From Ciona intestinalis (Eukaryota; Chordata; Ascidiacea; Phlebobranchia; Cionidae), in the NCBI RefSeq assembly GCF_000224145.3, contig NW_004190338.2:218662-282661 (forward strand): a DNA stretch of 64,000 nucleotides. The letters run 5' to 3'. The translations under genes were made by a program, and so were the position numbers. Under the pieces are notes generated by a model. It ran no database searches, was not told the origin of the DNA, and worked only from the letters and a program-made list of their open reading frames with translations. Below are positions 12,411-26,240 of the stretch, in pieces. Position 1 is the stretch's first letter. Every line of letters begins with the position of its first letter.

Positions 12411-14110
12411 TCTATGTTTTCCTTTCAAGCAGCAGGAATGTGCTTTAAATACTACTGCACGCTTAAAGCCTGTATAGAATGCAATTGCTTCACCGTAAAT
12501 TTGCAAAATGAAATTATACATCATAGCACGCGATTTAAGTATATGTTTTAACCGGAAACAGCGGCCAGGGCGAACTGGCGACATTGAGTAAAGAAACCAT
12601 ATTCCTACATGCGTCAGTGATGCTCGCATGTGTGTTTTACTTTGAGTCGTATGTTTTATCAAACAAATGTTAAGAAAAAATGAAGCAACACTGTTTTTAT
12701 TGGTCGTGGTATAACGCAACTCAGCAGTTGCTCAGATTAAGTTGAAAGGAACAAATATTTACATTCATTCTTAATTACGTGTCAAGACGGTTCCACAAAT
12801 ATTGTCGAAGCCTACCTCAAAGCACACTCGATGAAAGAATGCACATTAATATGTCCAAATCAGAAATGAAACTGCGAAACCCGCTGCAGGTCTGAACGTT
12901 ACGTGGTAAAATTAAAACCACTCGTTTAACCAATTTTTAATTTTTTATCTTATATAGTGATCCTATCACTGCGCTTTGGGGAATCATGAAATCTAAAGCA
13001 TATATTTCCCCGTCAGCATATGACTGTTGTATTTTAATCACGATATGTTGCGGTTTTATAGTCAGCCATTTCGTCGCCATTGTTTGCCATGCGATCTGTA
13101 TACGCTACGTAACATATTGAGCGCTGAAAAAGTCAAAAAAATGAATTTTGCTAAAAAAGTGTTACATATATAAATGTACAGTTAACAAGTACAGCAAAAG
13201 ACGAAGTGTATTTATTTTGCCTACACAGTAGGGTGGGAGAAGATGGGACACCATTTCATCAATTTTTCTTGTCCCAGACCATGGTATTTGTTTAAATTTC
13301 GACCAGAATATTTAGATGTCATGTGCCGAGGTGTCCCATATTCCCCGACCCTTGCACCATATTATATGTTCAAAACGTTTAGGTATGTGTTATTGCCGCT
13401 GTAGGTTAACTGCGGACCGTACATGTTGTATTCGATTTTGCTTCCCTGCCATTTCTTTGTAAATCAGTAAATATAATATAGCAGAGTAAAATAGGAAACA
13501 AAACCAGGAAACTACAAAACTTTTCAAGGGAATAACTGCGACGTATATACATGAACGTTTTTCGACAACACAAACTCCTGCGTACAAGTAAACAAGTTGG
13601 GTGCTCACTATATTACATCGCAAAACTATATATGGCCATTTGTCTATCTGTTCTCGAACAATTTGTATTGGATTCCAACAGCTTTTTCGGATGCTTTTAT
13701 AGACAATGTACATTAAGACATAATATGTACAAGTTACGATAGAAAAAATACTCCGAACAAGTAAGTTTATACTTTAACAATTATGAATGATTGAATGTAA
13801 CTTTATCCCCGCGTGGCCGGAAAACGACAGTCGTTATAACAAGAGTGTTCTGTTTCATACACCTTGTGCCAGCTTGCGAGTTATACCATGTATGTTACTT
13901 TGTGGGTAATTTTTTTATTATGTTTGACTGATAACTTCGACAACCCATTAATTACCACTGGATTAGAGCAATTGCCGTTAAGTGTCTTGCTCAAGGACAA
14001 ATACGCCCACAATGGTATAGCAGCGACGAGCCTTGAATCCATTCCTTCTGGGTTAAAGGCAGACGCGCTAAACACTTTGCCACGGCGTCGGTTAATCATA
14101 CTGCATTAGT
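12411..14110. other. Intergenic: upstream of the lipid transfer gene, downstream of the lectin gene
   Basis: Holds the presumed promoter of the lipid transfer gene, a MITE remnant (13227-13353) and a full SINE (13786-14104). No further exon was recognised; short open frames here have no family resemblance. Confidence 0.6.
13786..14104 (-). repeat. Near full-length tRNA-derived SINE
   Basis: Reads on the minus strand. It starts with a tRNA-like head (A-box-like TGGCAAAGTGTTTAGCG, B-box-like GGATTCAAGGCT), continues through the body (GAGCAAGACACTTAACGGCA) and ends in a GAAT-type tail near 13786. It is the best copy in the window for defining the family and resembles the composite SINE described from Ciona. 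Confidence 0.75.
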
Positions 14111-16822
14111 TTATGGTTTAAGAATCATACTGACAAATTTAAAAGGGCCGTTTAGCCCTTTATATCTTATAGCTGAATATGGGTCAGCATGCAAGTTGAT
14201 TTGGTAAGGGTCTTCGCCATTGTATTCCCACCAAGAAGTATTACCATTTGCAGCGTAACCGCTTGGAGAGTCCCTGTCGTATGTTCGAAATTTTCCCTCA
14301 CTGTAAGCGGAAAGCAAATCCGGTGCGGTAGAGTCTAAAACACGTGTAACATTCCAATATTACATAAGTGTAACTATGGCCGCATGAATAAATGTAACTT
14401 CTTTATTCTAGCGTGGTTGGCAACGACAGTCCTTATAACACGCAAGCTGTGTTTCTTACACTTGGTGCACACGATTTTCCAGAGTTATCTGCCATTAAGA
14501 TAGAAAAAAATACATTTTTCTAAACCATACACTATTTCCCACCTCCAGTTGTATTGTATCCGCTCAAATTTATTATGAAATCACTTCCCATCAATCGAAA
14601 GTTGCTGTTTAAAAAAATAACTTTAAGAATGAATAAGTGTAACTTTTAGGTGGCGTGACGGGAAATAGAGTTTTCTCTTTTGTTTCACACAATTAATGCC
14701 CGCGATTACGACCTACAAACACGTAGCCTAAAGAACCTTATTTATTTTTTTGGTTCATGTTATGTGGCTGACAAAGTATTGATTAGTTATTGAAAATAAT
14801 TTTTTTATATGATGGAATGTGTATTGATATATACCTGCAGTGGGGGAAGATGGGACACGTTTTCAGTTTATTTTCTCGTCCCATATTGGTATTAAACACA
14901 GAAAATTTAAAAAATTATAAAACTGTATCCTCACGGCTTTCATAGATCGTTGTTAATTATTTAAAACAGGATCAGAACGTTTATATATTATGTGCTAAAG
15001 GTGTCCCATCTTACCCCACCCCGCTACATGAATAAAACGCGAGGGTAAAATATATACCTGTACGAAGCGTATTTTAGTTCGTAATCTCTTGTGATCACAA
15101 CCACGTAAAGCGTTGGAGGATCTACAACTGCTGTAAAGCTGGCCGCAACATTCATTCCTATAGAACAGTAATATAGTTTATTATGAAAAAAATCATGGAC
15201 ACCAAATTTAAATTTGTAAATGTGGTATACAGTTATAATTATGTACTGCGGAGATGGATGGGACCGCTTTAGTACATATTATCCCATATTTCCGAATCGT
15301 TTTAACAATAATTATCGCCGCTTTTTTAAAGTCATTATGGGGTAGTTCTGTAAATATTACATAATTCTGTTTACTATCAAAATGTGATGATGAAGGCGAA
15401 TGAAACGCGTCCCTCCTTACTCTAACCTACCCACCTGACATGAATTCTTTATCTGAATCTCCGAATTTATTTTGGTAATCGGACCATGGACGCTTAAATC
15501 GAACAGAGCCGTCGTATCGCCGTAGAATAGGCTGTATCGAAAATAAAAACGATATGAAAACGAGGACAAGTAATATTATAGGAAATGTCTTACATAGACA
15601 TATCTGCTTTGTGTTATCTCTTTGTAAAAGTCACAGTATATAAGCTCGGCACATTTCATCTTATTGATGACACTGGTTTTACGTTCGAACTGCGCTTGTT
15701 TAAGCTTTGGTGGGCAGAGAAACCGTGTACCTGTTTACAAGTTAAATTAACAACATACAGAAAAAGTGGCATTAAAAAATAGCCTATATAATGTATATAT
15801 TTTTTATTGAATAACAGCGTAAAAGCATATACCGTATATATAGATTCTTTATAGAAGAACACACGTATATGCTGACATATCGCGTCCTCTTGGCTTAGGC
15901 TATATACCTCTATGCTTTCGGGGCAAACATGAATAAAAGTAACTTATTTTTAATCTTACGTGGCGGGGCAACGACAGTCGTTATCACACGGGTGTTCGGT
16001 TTTATACACTTAGTGCCCACTTGCACGTTACCACATATACCTTTGTGCGTGATTACTTTTTGGGCTTTTTCTACTTTTTAATATATAAGGTTAGCAACTT
16101 AGAGAACCCATAAGTGACAACTCTGTTAAAGCAACTGTCAATACATGCCTAAGAAAAAACAACAAAATGGTAGCATTGTTGAGTCTCGAACTTCACATTA
16201 CCTTCAAGGGCTGCCCAGCTAACTACCATATGGCCATCAAGAATGTTCAAGTCATGGCGCGTCACATTAACTTGAAATCCCCAGGCAAAGGTATTTAAAA
16301 CTTCAATGCTGAAAAGATTAGAATGACCGGTCGTGGATAGAACGGTGGCAGTTACACAGTACGGGTGTTCTGTTCTGCATAGCGTTGGCGTAAACGGTAT
16401 CTCATGCACAAGATGCGGCGATCCATTGCCCTGGTATATCGTGTAGTTCCCTTGTATAACTTTAACTAAAAAGACATGCACACGTTAGGCTATGTATGGA
16501 CAATGCGCCCTATATAAAGAGGTTCCCATTGTATGGACCTATACACGCGTATAAAATATTGAAATGTAAAATAGATACCACATATCATTCGATATTTCCG
16601 ATTCAGGGCACTTTTAGAGTCGTAAAAGGTATATAATCTGTCAATATTCTCTGAGTACCATTAAATAGATAAAATTAAATTAAAAAAATAACATGAACCG
16701 CAATACCCTACGCCTAATGCAGAAATATGTATAATGTACTTACCTATCACTGCTGCAGGGGTTGATAAAAAGAACAAAAGGCAAAATACCTTTATTAAAG
16801 ATATAGAATTATACGGTACCAT
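14111..16822 (-). CDS. Secreted H-type lectin / fibrinogen-like domain protein
   Basis: Probable secreted carbohydrate-binding, innate-immune-type lectin. Seven exons: 16744-16822, 16202-16465, 15594-15730, 15435-15531, 15058-15157, 14543-14604, 14111-14334; all junctions keep phase and give 320 aa. Residues 1-23 are a signal peptide (KVFCLLFFLSTPAAV). Residues about 45-114 match H-type lectins of the snail agglutinin/discoidin type: a strand with PYCVTATVLS, then FAWGFQVNV and the family end motif VVSWAALE. From about 130 a divergent fibrinogen C-terminal domain follows: CAELIYCDF, ILRRYDGSVRFKRPW, DYQNKFGDSDKEF, GKFRTYDRDS, WWEYNG and the typical end FKFVSMILKP. The cysteine pair usual near WW is absent. 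Domain identity is from family motifs; the immune role is inference. Confidence 0.85.
14838..15027. mobile_element. MITE in intron of the lectin gene
   Basis: Ends CAGTGGGGGAAGATGGGACA and TGTCCCATCTTACCCCACCC. A more degraded relative is at 15243-15430 in the next intron. Confidence 0.7.
15930..16140 (-). repeat. tRNA-derived SINE, headless copy
   Basis: Tail side GAATAAAAGTAACTTA, then GGGGCAACGACAGTCGTTAT and the body; the tRNA head is lost. Lies in the intron between the lectin and fibrinogen-start exons. Confidence 0.6.
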
Positions 16823-17522
16823 GTTGTACTATTCTTATCTTACTATAATGCTGTATCTTTAAGCTTTAGAGCAACAAAACAGAGCATAGGCGTCACCATT
16901 AACTTGAAAATATAATATTTTCCTGCGTTATTCTTAGTACGTCGTTTTACACAAAGTTAAACGTAGGCCGACAAAATTTACGTAACTTCATCTTTCTGCT
17001 AAAACGCACTTGTATACACAAATGTCTAACTGGATTGGATGTCACAGAAGGTTCATTAGGATTGGAAAAACTTCTTTACCTGCATGCATAACTACTCATC
17101 TCAAAGTTAAGCATGCCGTTATATAACTTAAATGTAACTTACTTTAGCCTCGTGTGGCTGGAAAACGATATAGTCGTTATATTACGGTTGTTTAGTTTCA
17201 TACACCCCGTGCCAGCTTAGCAGCTACCATGCATGTAACTTAGTATGTGATGGTTTCTTTTGTTTTTTTATATATGGCTGACGATTTGGACAACCAATTA
17301 GTGACCACTGGGTTGAAGCAATTGCCGTTAAGTGTCTTGCTTAAGGACACATACGCCCACAAAGGTTTTATCATATCTTGTCAAAACTTATCCTGTCAAA
17401 GCAGACATTTAACAACACCCAATATACTATAAAGATTTAAAATAGAAAATCTACGTATTCGATATACATTTCATACAAATACACTCTCTGAAATAACAAA
17501 GTACAAAAATAAAAGCAACATA
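16823..17522. other. Intergenic: lectin gene upstream region
   Basis: Contains a SINE copy (17131-17385, minus orientation: GGCTGACGATTTGGACAACC, CTTAAGGACACATACGCCCA). No exon or clear core promoter was recognised. Confidence 0.55.
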
Positions 17523-20500
17523 TTAAGCCTCAGAAATCACTGGTCCGCTGACTTTTGGTTTGTTTGGATTATTGTCAATCAGCCATTCAGCAAGCCACAT
17601 CTGTTAAAAGGGAAAAACAAAAGAAAGAATGTAACATATTTGTCATAATTTGGTAAGGCAACGACAGTCGCCATAAAACGTATGTCCTGTTTTATACACC
17701 ACGTCCTCACTTACGAGTTATCACATACGCAATTTTGTGAGCTGATAATTTAGAACCCATAAAGGACCAAAAGGTGAAGCATTTGATGCTCAGTAGCTTC
17801 ACAATACACTCACAATAGTAGTAACGTCCAGCCCAGACGTCGTAACTTCTAGGCTAGAAACGACGCGGTAACTACTGTACCACAGGGTGCCGGAAATAAA
17901 TAAAACACTAAAATTTCTGTTATTGTAAGTGGAAACTAGATATTTTAATTTGTTATTTGTAAAAACTAGAAAAACATGTCAAAATACATTTCTTTATCCA
18001 ATTATTACATAAAAAGTTTGATTGGGCATTTTTAAATTGTAGGTTAAGTACATATACTGAATTTATTTTAAAAAAAGACAGAACTGCATTAGTTTCCATA
18101 TATTTATTATATGTAGTAGGGTGGGAGAAGACAGGACACCTTTAGCACATAATATCCAAATAACCTGATCGTATTTTTAACACTTAACAACAGTCTGTTG
18201 GAGTCGTTAGGATACCGTTTTATAAAGCTTTGAATGTTTATTGTCTTCTACTAAATGGGACAACAAAATAGAACAAAAAAATGTCCCAGCTTCCCCACCC
18301 TACTCATATTTGCTGGACCTAATGTGGCCAGCCTTTTTGTCAGTCACTACTTTAGTGCATTTTGCATGGTTATATGGTTATAAGCAATTATTACCACAGG
18401 GTCTCCGGGCTTCTCTTTACAAAGTTGTGTCAATCCTTTTAACATTGTTGGATTTACTTCTTTCGCAAGATAATCTTTAGTTGCTTGTCCAACTGCTATT
18501 GGCTCAACAATGCCTACAAATCAGGAAACTTATTTATTACTTTTTTTTAATAATCAATTGTGTAACCAAAAAAATACCTTTTATAACTAGTGTAGTTTGA
18601 AGTGGTGTTTTGTAAAATGACATAATGTTTTATACTCCAGATGACACCCATATTCTGTTCTATATGAGTTCAGGCCTCAGGGGATATACAATTTTTGCCA
18701 GAGTTGGTATATTACATAACACCCTAATTTTATATGTTTAAAACTATGAAAACCCATTTACCGACTTTCAAGTTATGATGTGTGTAACTTAGTAGGTGAT
18801 TGTTTTTCTGTATTTTTAGTATGATTGGCAATTTTGACAACCCTTAAGGAACCAATGTTACTTATTGGGAGCAATTGCAATTAAGTGTCTTGCACAAGGA
18901 CCCATATGACTATCAGTGCCAAGCATTGAACTCGGTATCCTTCGTTTATGTTGGGAGCAACTAAGAATAGAACACTAAGGTACTGTGATAATAAAAAGGC
19001 TGCTTACTGTCATGAAACATAAATCGAATTTCTCGTTCTGCAGAATGAAAGCTGTCACTGCCATGGACTGCATTCCTGGTTTGGTCTTTACCATAAGTGT
19101 CACGTAGGCAACCAGGGTGTGTCTCTCTTGCCTGCAATTATGAAAGTTTATTTCATCTCTTTGGTCATGATAACGAAGAACAAGAGAGTTGACAAAAGCA
19201 AAAAGACGGGTAGTAACGGTAAAACAACAGTTGTTAAAACATGTTTATTAATAGAAGAAGAAAGATATAATGTTTTGAATAAAAGGCGTGACTGTTACAC
19301 CCTACATGCGATAATTAGGCCATGTTTGTGTATTGAAACATAAACAAAGAATATAGATCTTTTGCTTGCAAAGTTGTAGTCACGCGCGTCAATTTCCTAA
19401 ACATCTGGAATATGCGGAACTTACTTGCTCATTGACTAGGATATCATATGTGTTACTGGATATGTGCGGCGCAATGCCATATACACATTTTTCGCCGTGA
19501 ATGCGCATCAGAAACTTGGCACTGTTTTTCTTACAGTTTTATGTAAAATACATATCGTTTTGATTCATATTTACAGCGTTTTCCTCAGCCAAGCAGCATG
19601 TTTATTATGAAATACTATAGTATCATAACATACATAGCCGCAAATCTTTTAGAATTCAGGGTAGGTTTGAATAGTTAAATGTGCAACAAGTTTAATGCCA
19701 ATGTTTAAAGACTAATGTCAAGTAGAAACTTTTTGGGTAGGCACGCCTGTCACTTTAGGTTTGGCATCTATGATAACCTATAAGGCAAAAACTATTATAC
19801 ATATTTTGAAAGTAGTGAAACTAGGGATGCACATTACAGAATTTCGAATCCGTGAGATTCGAATCCTTTTGTATTCGAATCTAATTACGGGATTCGGTAT
19901 TCTGTTTAATGACGTCATCACACGTCATCTTATAAACTATATTAACAATTTTTAAAACTTATTAATTTTGAAAAAAAAAAAAATTGTGTTTGTGGGACTT
20001 TCGAAGGTAAACGTTTCCCAACGTCTTTTCATAGCCTGCTATACGTTTTGTGACGCAAAAACTACCCAATAGTACAATTTTTAATCATTTTACAGCTCAT
20101 GATCCAACAAGGCTACTATGAAAGAGTCAATAAACTGACTGAGGTGGCTAAAATTATTTTTTTCCTATGAATTTAAGGAGATTCGAAATTCTAGATTCGA
20201 AATTCTAGATTCGGAATTCTAGATTCCAAATAAAGTATTCTAGGATATCCTAGAATACCTAATTATTCTGTAATGTGCATCCCTAAGTGAAACCTATTTC
20301 ACTGTTTTAAAAAGTAAAATAAACTATAAAGAAGTATATGGGAGCATCCAGTGGGTTTCAAACCCTGGTTGCCATTAGATTTGGTTAGGCTGTACTGTGG
20401 TTCTCTTTTTATTAAAGTTAAACTGTGTTTATTGTATGCTTAAAAGTTGTGTCAACTTTTGTTGGAAATTGGTTCAACTTTTGTTGGAAGTTTTGAAATA

Positions 20501-22358
20501 ACTAGGCCTACTATGCGTTTGTCAGGCAACACCAAAAATTCATTAGTTTATGTGTAAAACCATCTACCTTGAATGGGTTGGTCGGCCCAATAAGCTCCCT
20601 CCATGAAGCAATAGATTTATTCTTAGCAAGAACAAACACAGTGATAGGTGCACTGCTCATGTAAGCAACTAAACTTGGGAAAAACATCTTTCCGTAATGT
20701 TCCACGTAAAAGTCACTTGCTTGTTCAGGAGAGAGATGAACTTTACGTTTCTGTAATATTTTAGAATTAATATGGTGTTGCTGGCACAGTGAATATCGAG
20801 CATTCCCGTAGTTCAGACGATAAACGTTTAAGGTTTCTCGCTACTTAGGTACCCCTATATTATCAAGCTGTTGAAATATACGGTGCCAGTGAAGAATCTC
20901 CCCCCCCCCCGCACCTTATTTGCTAACCACTAACCCCTAGGTTAGGGGGTTAAACCCCTAGGTTAGGGGGTTAGGTTATAGGGGTTAGTAGTTAGTGGTT
21001 ATAGGGGTTAGTGGTTAGCAAATAAGGGGGGGGGGAGACTCTTCACTAGCAACAAATATAATACCTGAAGGATGGTGAATCCATTTCTCAAAATGATGTC
21101 TTCTATTTCAACCACTTTATCCATGGCATCTGGTTTGACGATCCCCAGTGTACGTTCTGTGTATATTTGTGGTGGATTCATTCTTGATTCTATGCTTTCT
21201 TCTGTTTCAACGTCGTCAATGCTCGAGCTACCACCGCTAATGCTGCTGTAATGTTATTTTATAAAAATAATGTGACCAATTGTTATAAATTCGGTATAAG
21301 GTAAATCTTTGGAAAAAGTCTACACAAATATGTGAAATAAAAAGTATGTTTGTTTTATTGCATACCACACAGTGTTAGAAACATTTATTAAAAATTAGAG
21401 AAAACGTTAACTTAAAAATCAAGTTTTTCTTTCCTAAACGATGAATATTTATAAAGTTTCTCTGGTTGCTATGCTTATCAATATTCCACCACATGCGGCG
21501 GTGTTATATATTTTATTTTTTACTGGGAAAAATGTTTATCTTCATAACATTTACAACAGACGTAAAACATATAGTTTCAGATATTGTTAGCTCCGCGTTT
21601 AAATTTATATTTGGTTCTGTTCATAGCATGAATAGATGCACAATATAAAAAATTAAGCGTGGTATGCAGAAAGTATAATCAAGACTGAAAGTTAACTTCA
21701 AATAAAGGGCTAAGTTTATTCACATTTTAATCCAAGCATTGATTGAATGCACCGATTAGAAAACTAGAAACTTGGAATTGGCATCACGGTGGTATAACAT
21801 ATATAATATAGTGGGGCGGGGTAAGATGGGCCATCTTTAGCACAAAGTATCTAAATATCCTTAACGTTTTTTAAACAGTTAACAACGATCTATGTGAGTC
21901 GTTAGAGTAGCCTACAGGTTTATAATTATTTGAATGTTCTTTGTTTATTACCAAATGGGACGCGAAAGTCCCATCTTCCCCACTATATACTATATGTTAA
22001 GCCGTTAGGGTATAAGATGATACATGGTTTCATTCCCTTAGTTTCATTTGGTAGTACACAACGAATATTTAAAGAATTATAGCCTAAAACTGTATCCTCA
22101 TAACTCACGTTGTTCTTTGTTAAAATGTGATTAGAAAATATAGGATACATTTGTGATAAATAAATGTATACCAGATTATACCTCACAGTAACAATATGCA
22201 TTTCGTGGCTTATTTACCTGCTTAGATCACTTGGTGGGCGGTCAGAATCCTGCGGATCTTGATGTAAAATATCGTCATCATCATTATCCATTAGAATAGG
22301 TGACATATTACTGCTGGTTGGTTTTATCGTAACAGGAAGTTTACCTAAACTGTGAAAC
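17523..22358 (-). CDS. NME5: NME5-like nucleoside diphosphate kinase homologue with Dpy-30 motif
   Basis: Ciliary/axonemal protein of the NME5 type, known in animals from radial spokes and sperm/cilia motility. Exons: 22218-22358 (start proposed at ATG 22306), 21065-21245, 20568-20750, 19008-19131, 18395-18513, 17523-17600; in frame throughout, 257 aa from that ATG. An acidic Ser-rich extension (1-51) precedes MNPPQIYTERTLGIVKPDA, which aligns with the start of human NME5, so Met52 could be the ancestral start. The NDK domain runs to about 195, with GKMFFPSLVAYMSSAP and RNAVHGSD (catalytic-type His174). The C-terminus carries the Dpy-30 dimerisation motif and WLAEWLIDNNPNKP, nearly identical to the vertebrate end. 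The exon starting at 21245 has a CAGCAG acceptor that could shift by three bases. The frame is open upstream of ATG 22306 to the acceptor, so a further 5' exon is possible. Confidence 0.93.
17625..17890 (-). repeat. tRNA-derived SINE, degraded copy
   Basis: GAATGTAAC tail, GGCAACGACAGTCGCCATAA, CTTACGAGTTATCACATACG and a degenerate head ending near 17890. In the last intron of the NME5-like gene. Confidence 0.5.
18115..18303. mobile_element. MITE, GGTGGGGGAAGATGGGA family
   Basis: Ends AGTAGGGTGGGAGAAGACAG and CAGCTTCCCCACCCTACT. Ends about 90 bp downstream of an NME5-like exon donor. Confidence 0.75.
18750..18990 (-). repeat. tRNA-derived SINE, decayed copy
   Basis: Recognisable by GTGTGTAACTTAGTAGGTGATT, AATTTTGACAACCC and GTGTCTTGCACAAGGAC; intron of the NME5-like gene. 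Confidence 0.5.
19822..20285. mobile_element. hAT-type non-autonomous element with perfect ends
   Basis: 464 bp. Begins TAGGGATGCACATTACAGAA and ends with the exact reverse complement (21 bp inverted repeats). Flanked by a perfect 8 bp duplication AGTGAAAC. Inside are repeated ATTCGAA-type palindromes. Non-coding. Located in the NME5-like intron. The perfect ends and duplication indicate a young insertion. Confidence 0.85.
20882..21050. repeat. Long foldback palindrome with C/G runs and TTAGGGG-like core
   Basis: Left arm AGTGAAGAATCTCC, a C run, then TTATTTGCTAACCACTAACC; the right arm is its reverse complement with a G run ending GACTCTTCACT. The centre holds repeated CCTAGGTTAGGGGGTT units. 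A diverged relative occurs at about 48000-48126. Starts about 130 bp upstream (minus) of the exon ending at 20750 and just downstream of the exon starting at 21065. Confidence 0.7.
21810..21985. mobile_element. MITE, GGTGGGGGAAGATGGGA family
   Basis: Ends AGTGGGGCGGGGTAAGATGG and TCCCATCTTCCCCACTATA; a partial second copy follows (about 22000-22150). NME5-like intron. Confidence 0.65.
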
Positions 22359-22664
22359 CTGTATAGCAAAGCATTTTAAATCATATTTTTGTCGGTGGTT
22401 CTTTATAGGAACGCACTAACAGTAACCTCAGTTTTAACCCAACAAACTTATGGGTCTGTTAAAAAATCTGTTTTCGAAAAACGTTGGAACGAAGAAGATA
22501 AAGACGTTTCCTTTGTTCGTCTGTATCATTTCGTTGTCAAGCGTAATTCGAGACCGTATCGGGTTAACATAATTGAAACATCAAACACTTAATTGTTTCT
22601 TCACATGTATAGTTTCGGGGCATTGTTTGGTTAGAACTATTATTATCAATGGTTAAGAACTGTT

Positions 22665-22834
22665 GTAGGGTGGGGGAAGACGGGACACCTTTAGCACCTA
22701 ATATACAAAATATGCTGGTCGTCTATACGAGTCGTGAGGATACGGTTTTATAATTATTTGAATGTTCTTTGTTCACGAGCAAATGGGACAAGAAAATATA
22801 ATGCACAGGTGTCCCATCTTTCCCCAACCTACTA
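22665..22834. mobile_element. MITE, GGTGGGGGAAGATGGGA family
   Basis: Ends TGTAGGGTGGGGGAAGACGG and CCCATCTTTCCCCAACCTAC, between the NME5-like and RPS15A genes. The rest of 22359-23173 shows no exon that I recognise. Confidence 0.75.
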
Positions 22835-23173
22835 CATAATTCAAACTGTGGATATATTTAGGAAACATTTTTCAGGATTTCGGCCTTGGCAACATTTTTT
22901 TTAGCGTGGCTTGCTTCGCAAAACACACATCTTCTATTTTAATATATAGTGTCCAATGTTTAGTAGGCTATGTCTATGACACTACACATGCGAGGAAATA
23001 AGTTTCATTCACTTTATCGTTTCGTTTGGTAGTAAAGAATAATTAGAATTAAGCTGTGTATAGATATTATGGGCCAACGACAGTCATTTGTCCGGCGCGA
23101 CTGCTTCGAACTTGGAACGGAATAACAGAAATATGGAAACAACAATTTTCAATGAATTCTCATTTTATTTCGG

Positions 23174-25220
<2,047 letters not shown>

Positions 25221-25368
25221 GGTGGCTGTGTGTTATGAACCTGAATTTATAATATAATTAATGATTTATTGATATAAGCACATACCGCATGCAATAAGTG
25301 CAACTGAAGAGTCCACACAATCATATTCTAATCTCTAACAAATTGCTTTCTTATATTTTAGCTGCCGA

Positions 25369-26240
25369 NNNNNNNNNNNNNNNNNNNNNNNNNNNNNNNN
25401 NNNNNNNNNNNNNNNNNNNNNNNNNNNNNNNNNNNNNNNNNNNNNNNNNNNNNNNNNNNNNNNNNNNNNNNNNNNNNNNNNNNNNNNNNNNNNNNNNNNN
25501 NNNNNNNNNNNNNNNNNNNNNNNNNNNNNNNNNNNNNNNNNNNNNNNNNNNNNNNNNNNNNNNNNNNNNNNNNNNNNNNNNNNNNNNNNNNNNNNNNNNN
25601 NNNNNNNNNNNNNNNNNNNNNNNNNNNNNNNNNNNNNNNNNNNNNNNNNNNNNNNNNNNNNNNNNNNNNNNNNNNNNNNNNNNNNNNNNNNNNNNNNNNN
25701 NNNNNNNNNNNNNNNNNNNNNNNNNNNNNNNNNNNNNNNNNNNNNNNNNNNNNNNNNNNNNNNNNNNNNNNNNNNNNNNNNNNNNNNNNNNNNNNNNNNN
25801 NNNNNNNNNNNNNNNNNNNNNNNNNNNNNNNNNNNNNNNNNNNNNNNNNNNNNNNNNNNNNNNNNNNNTATAACATATTCCAAGCTGGTGCGTGCGAAAA
25901 TTCTAAAAATATATTTTTATGACGAATATTAATATTCATAATTAAAAAAAAATTAAAATTAATTATTTTTTTAATGGGAATGGTATGTTAGTGACCAACA
26001 TAGATGTATGCGGAAGTTATATTTTTGCAAAAAAAATTGAAAATTTAATATTTATATGATTCAAGTTATGGTCATACTTTTTAATATTTCATACCCAAGC
26101 CCCCATTTTTTTGAAGAAAAAAATGTTTCATTTTGTAGCTATTAAGTAGCGCTACAACATATTTAAAGCTGGTGCGTGCGAAAAATTTATAAACATGTTT
26201 TTATGACGAATATTAATATTCATAATTAATATTTTTTCGA
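25369..26240. repeat. Gap and flanking tandem-like repeat in RPS15A intron 1
   Basis: 500 N (25370-25868) followed by a unit starting at 25869 that recurs at about 26150: both contain AGCTGGTGCGTGCGAAAA and TTTTATGACGAATATTAATA. The spacing of about 283 bp suggests a tandem array that the assembly could not close. Confidence 0.6.

Noticed and set aside
12312-12719. 135-codon frame covering the first exon of the lipid transfer gene
   Set aside because: The first exon uses a different frame from ATG 12410 with a signal peptide and a donor that fits the next exon; the long frame is a shadow.
13881-14109. Open frames on both strands in the SINE
   Set aside because: They fall inside a SINE copy and recur in other copies (17247, 39050); not genes.
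25298-25939. Open frames of 180-190 codons on both strands
   Set aside because: They are runs of N in the sequence gap, not coding sequence.
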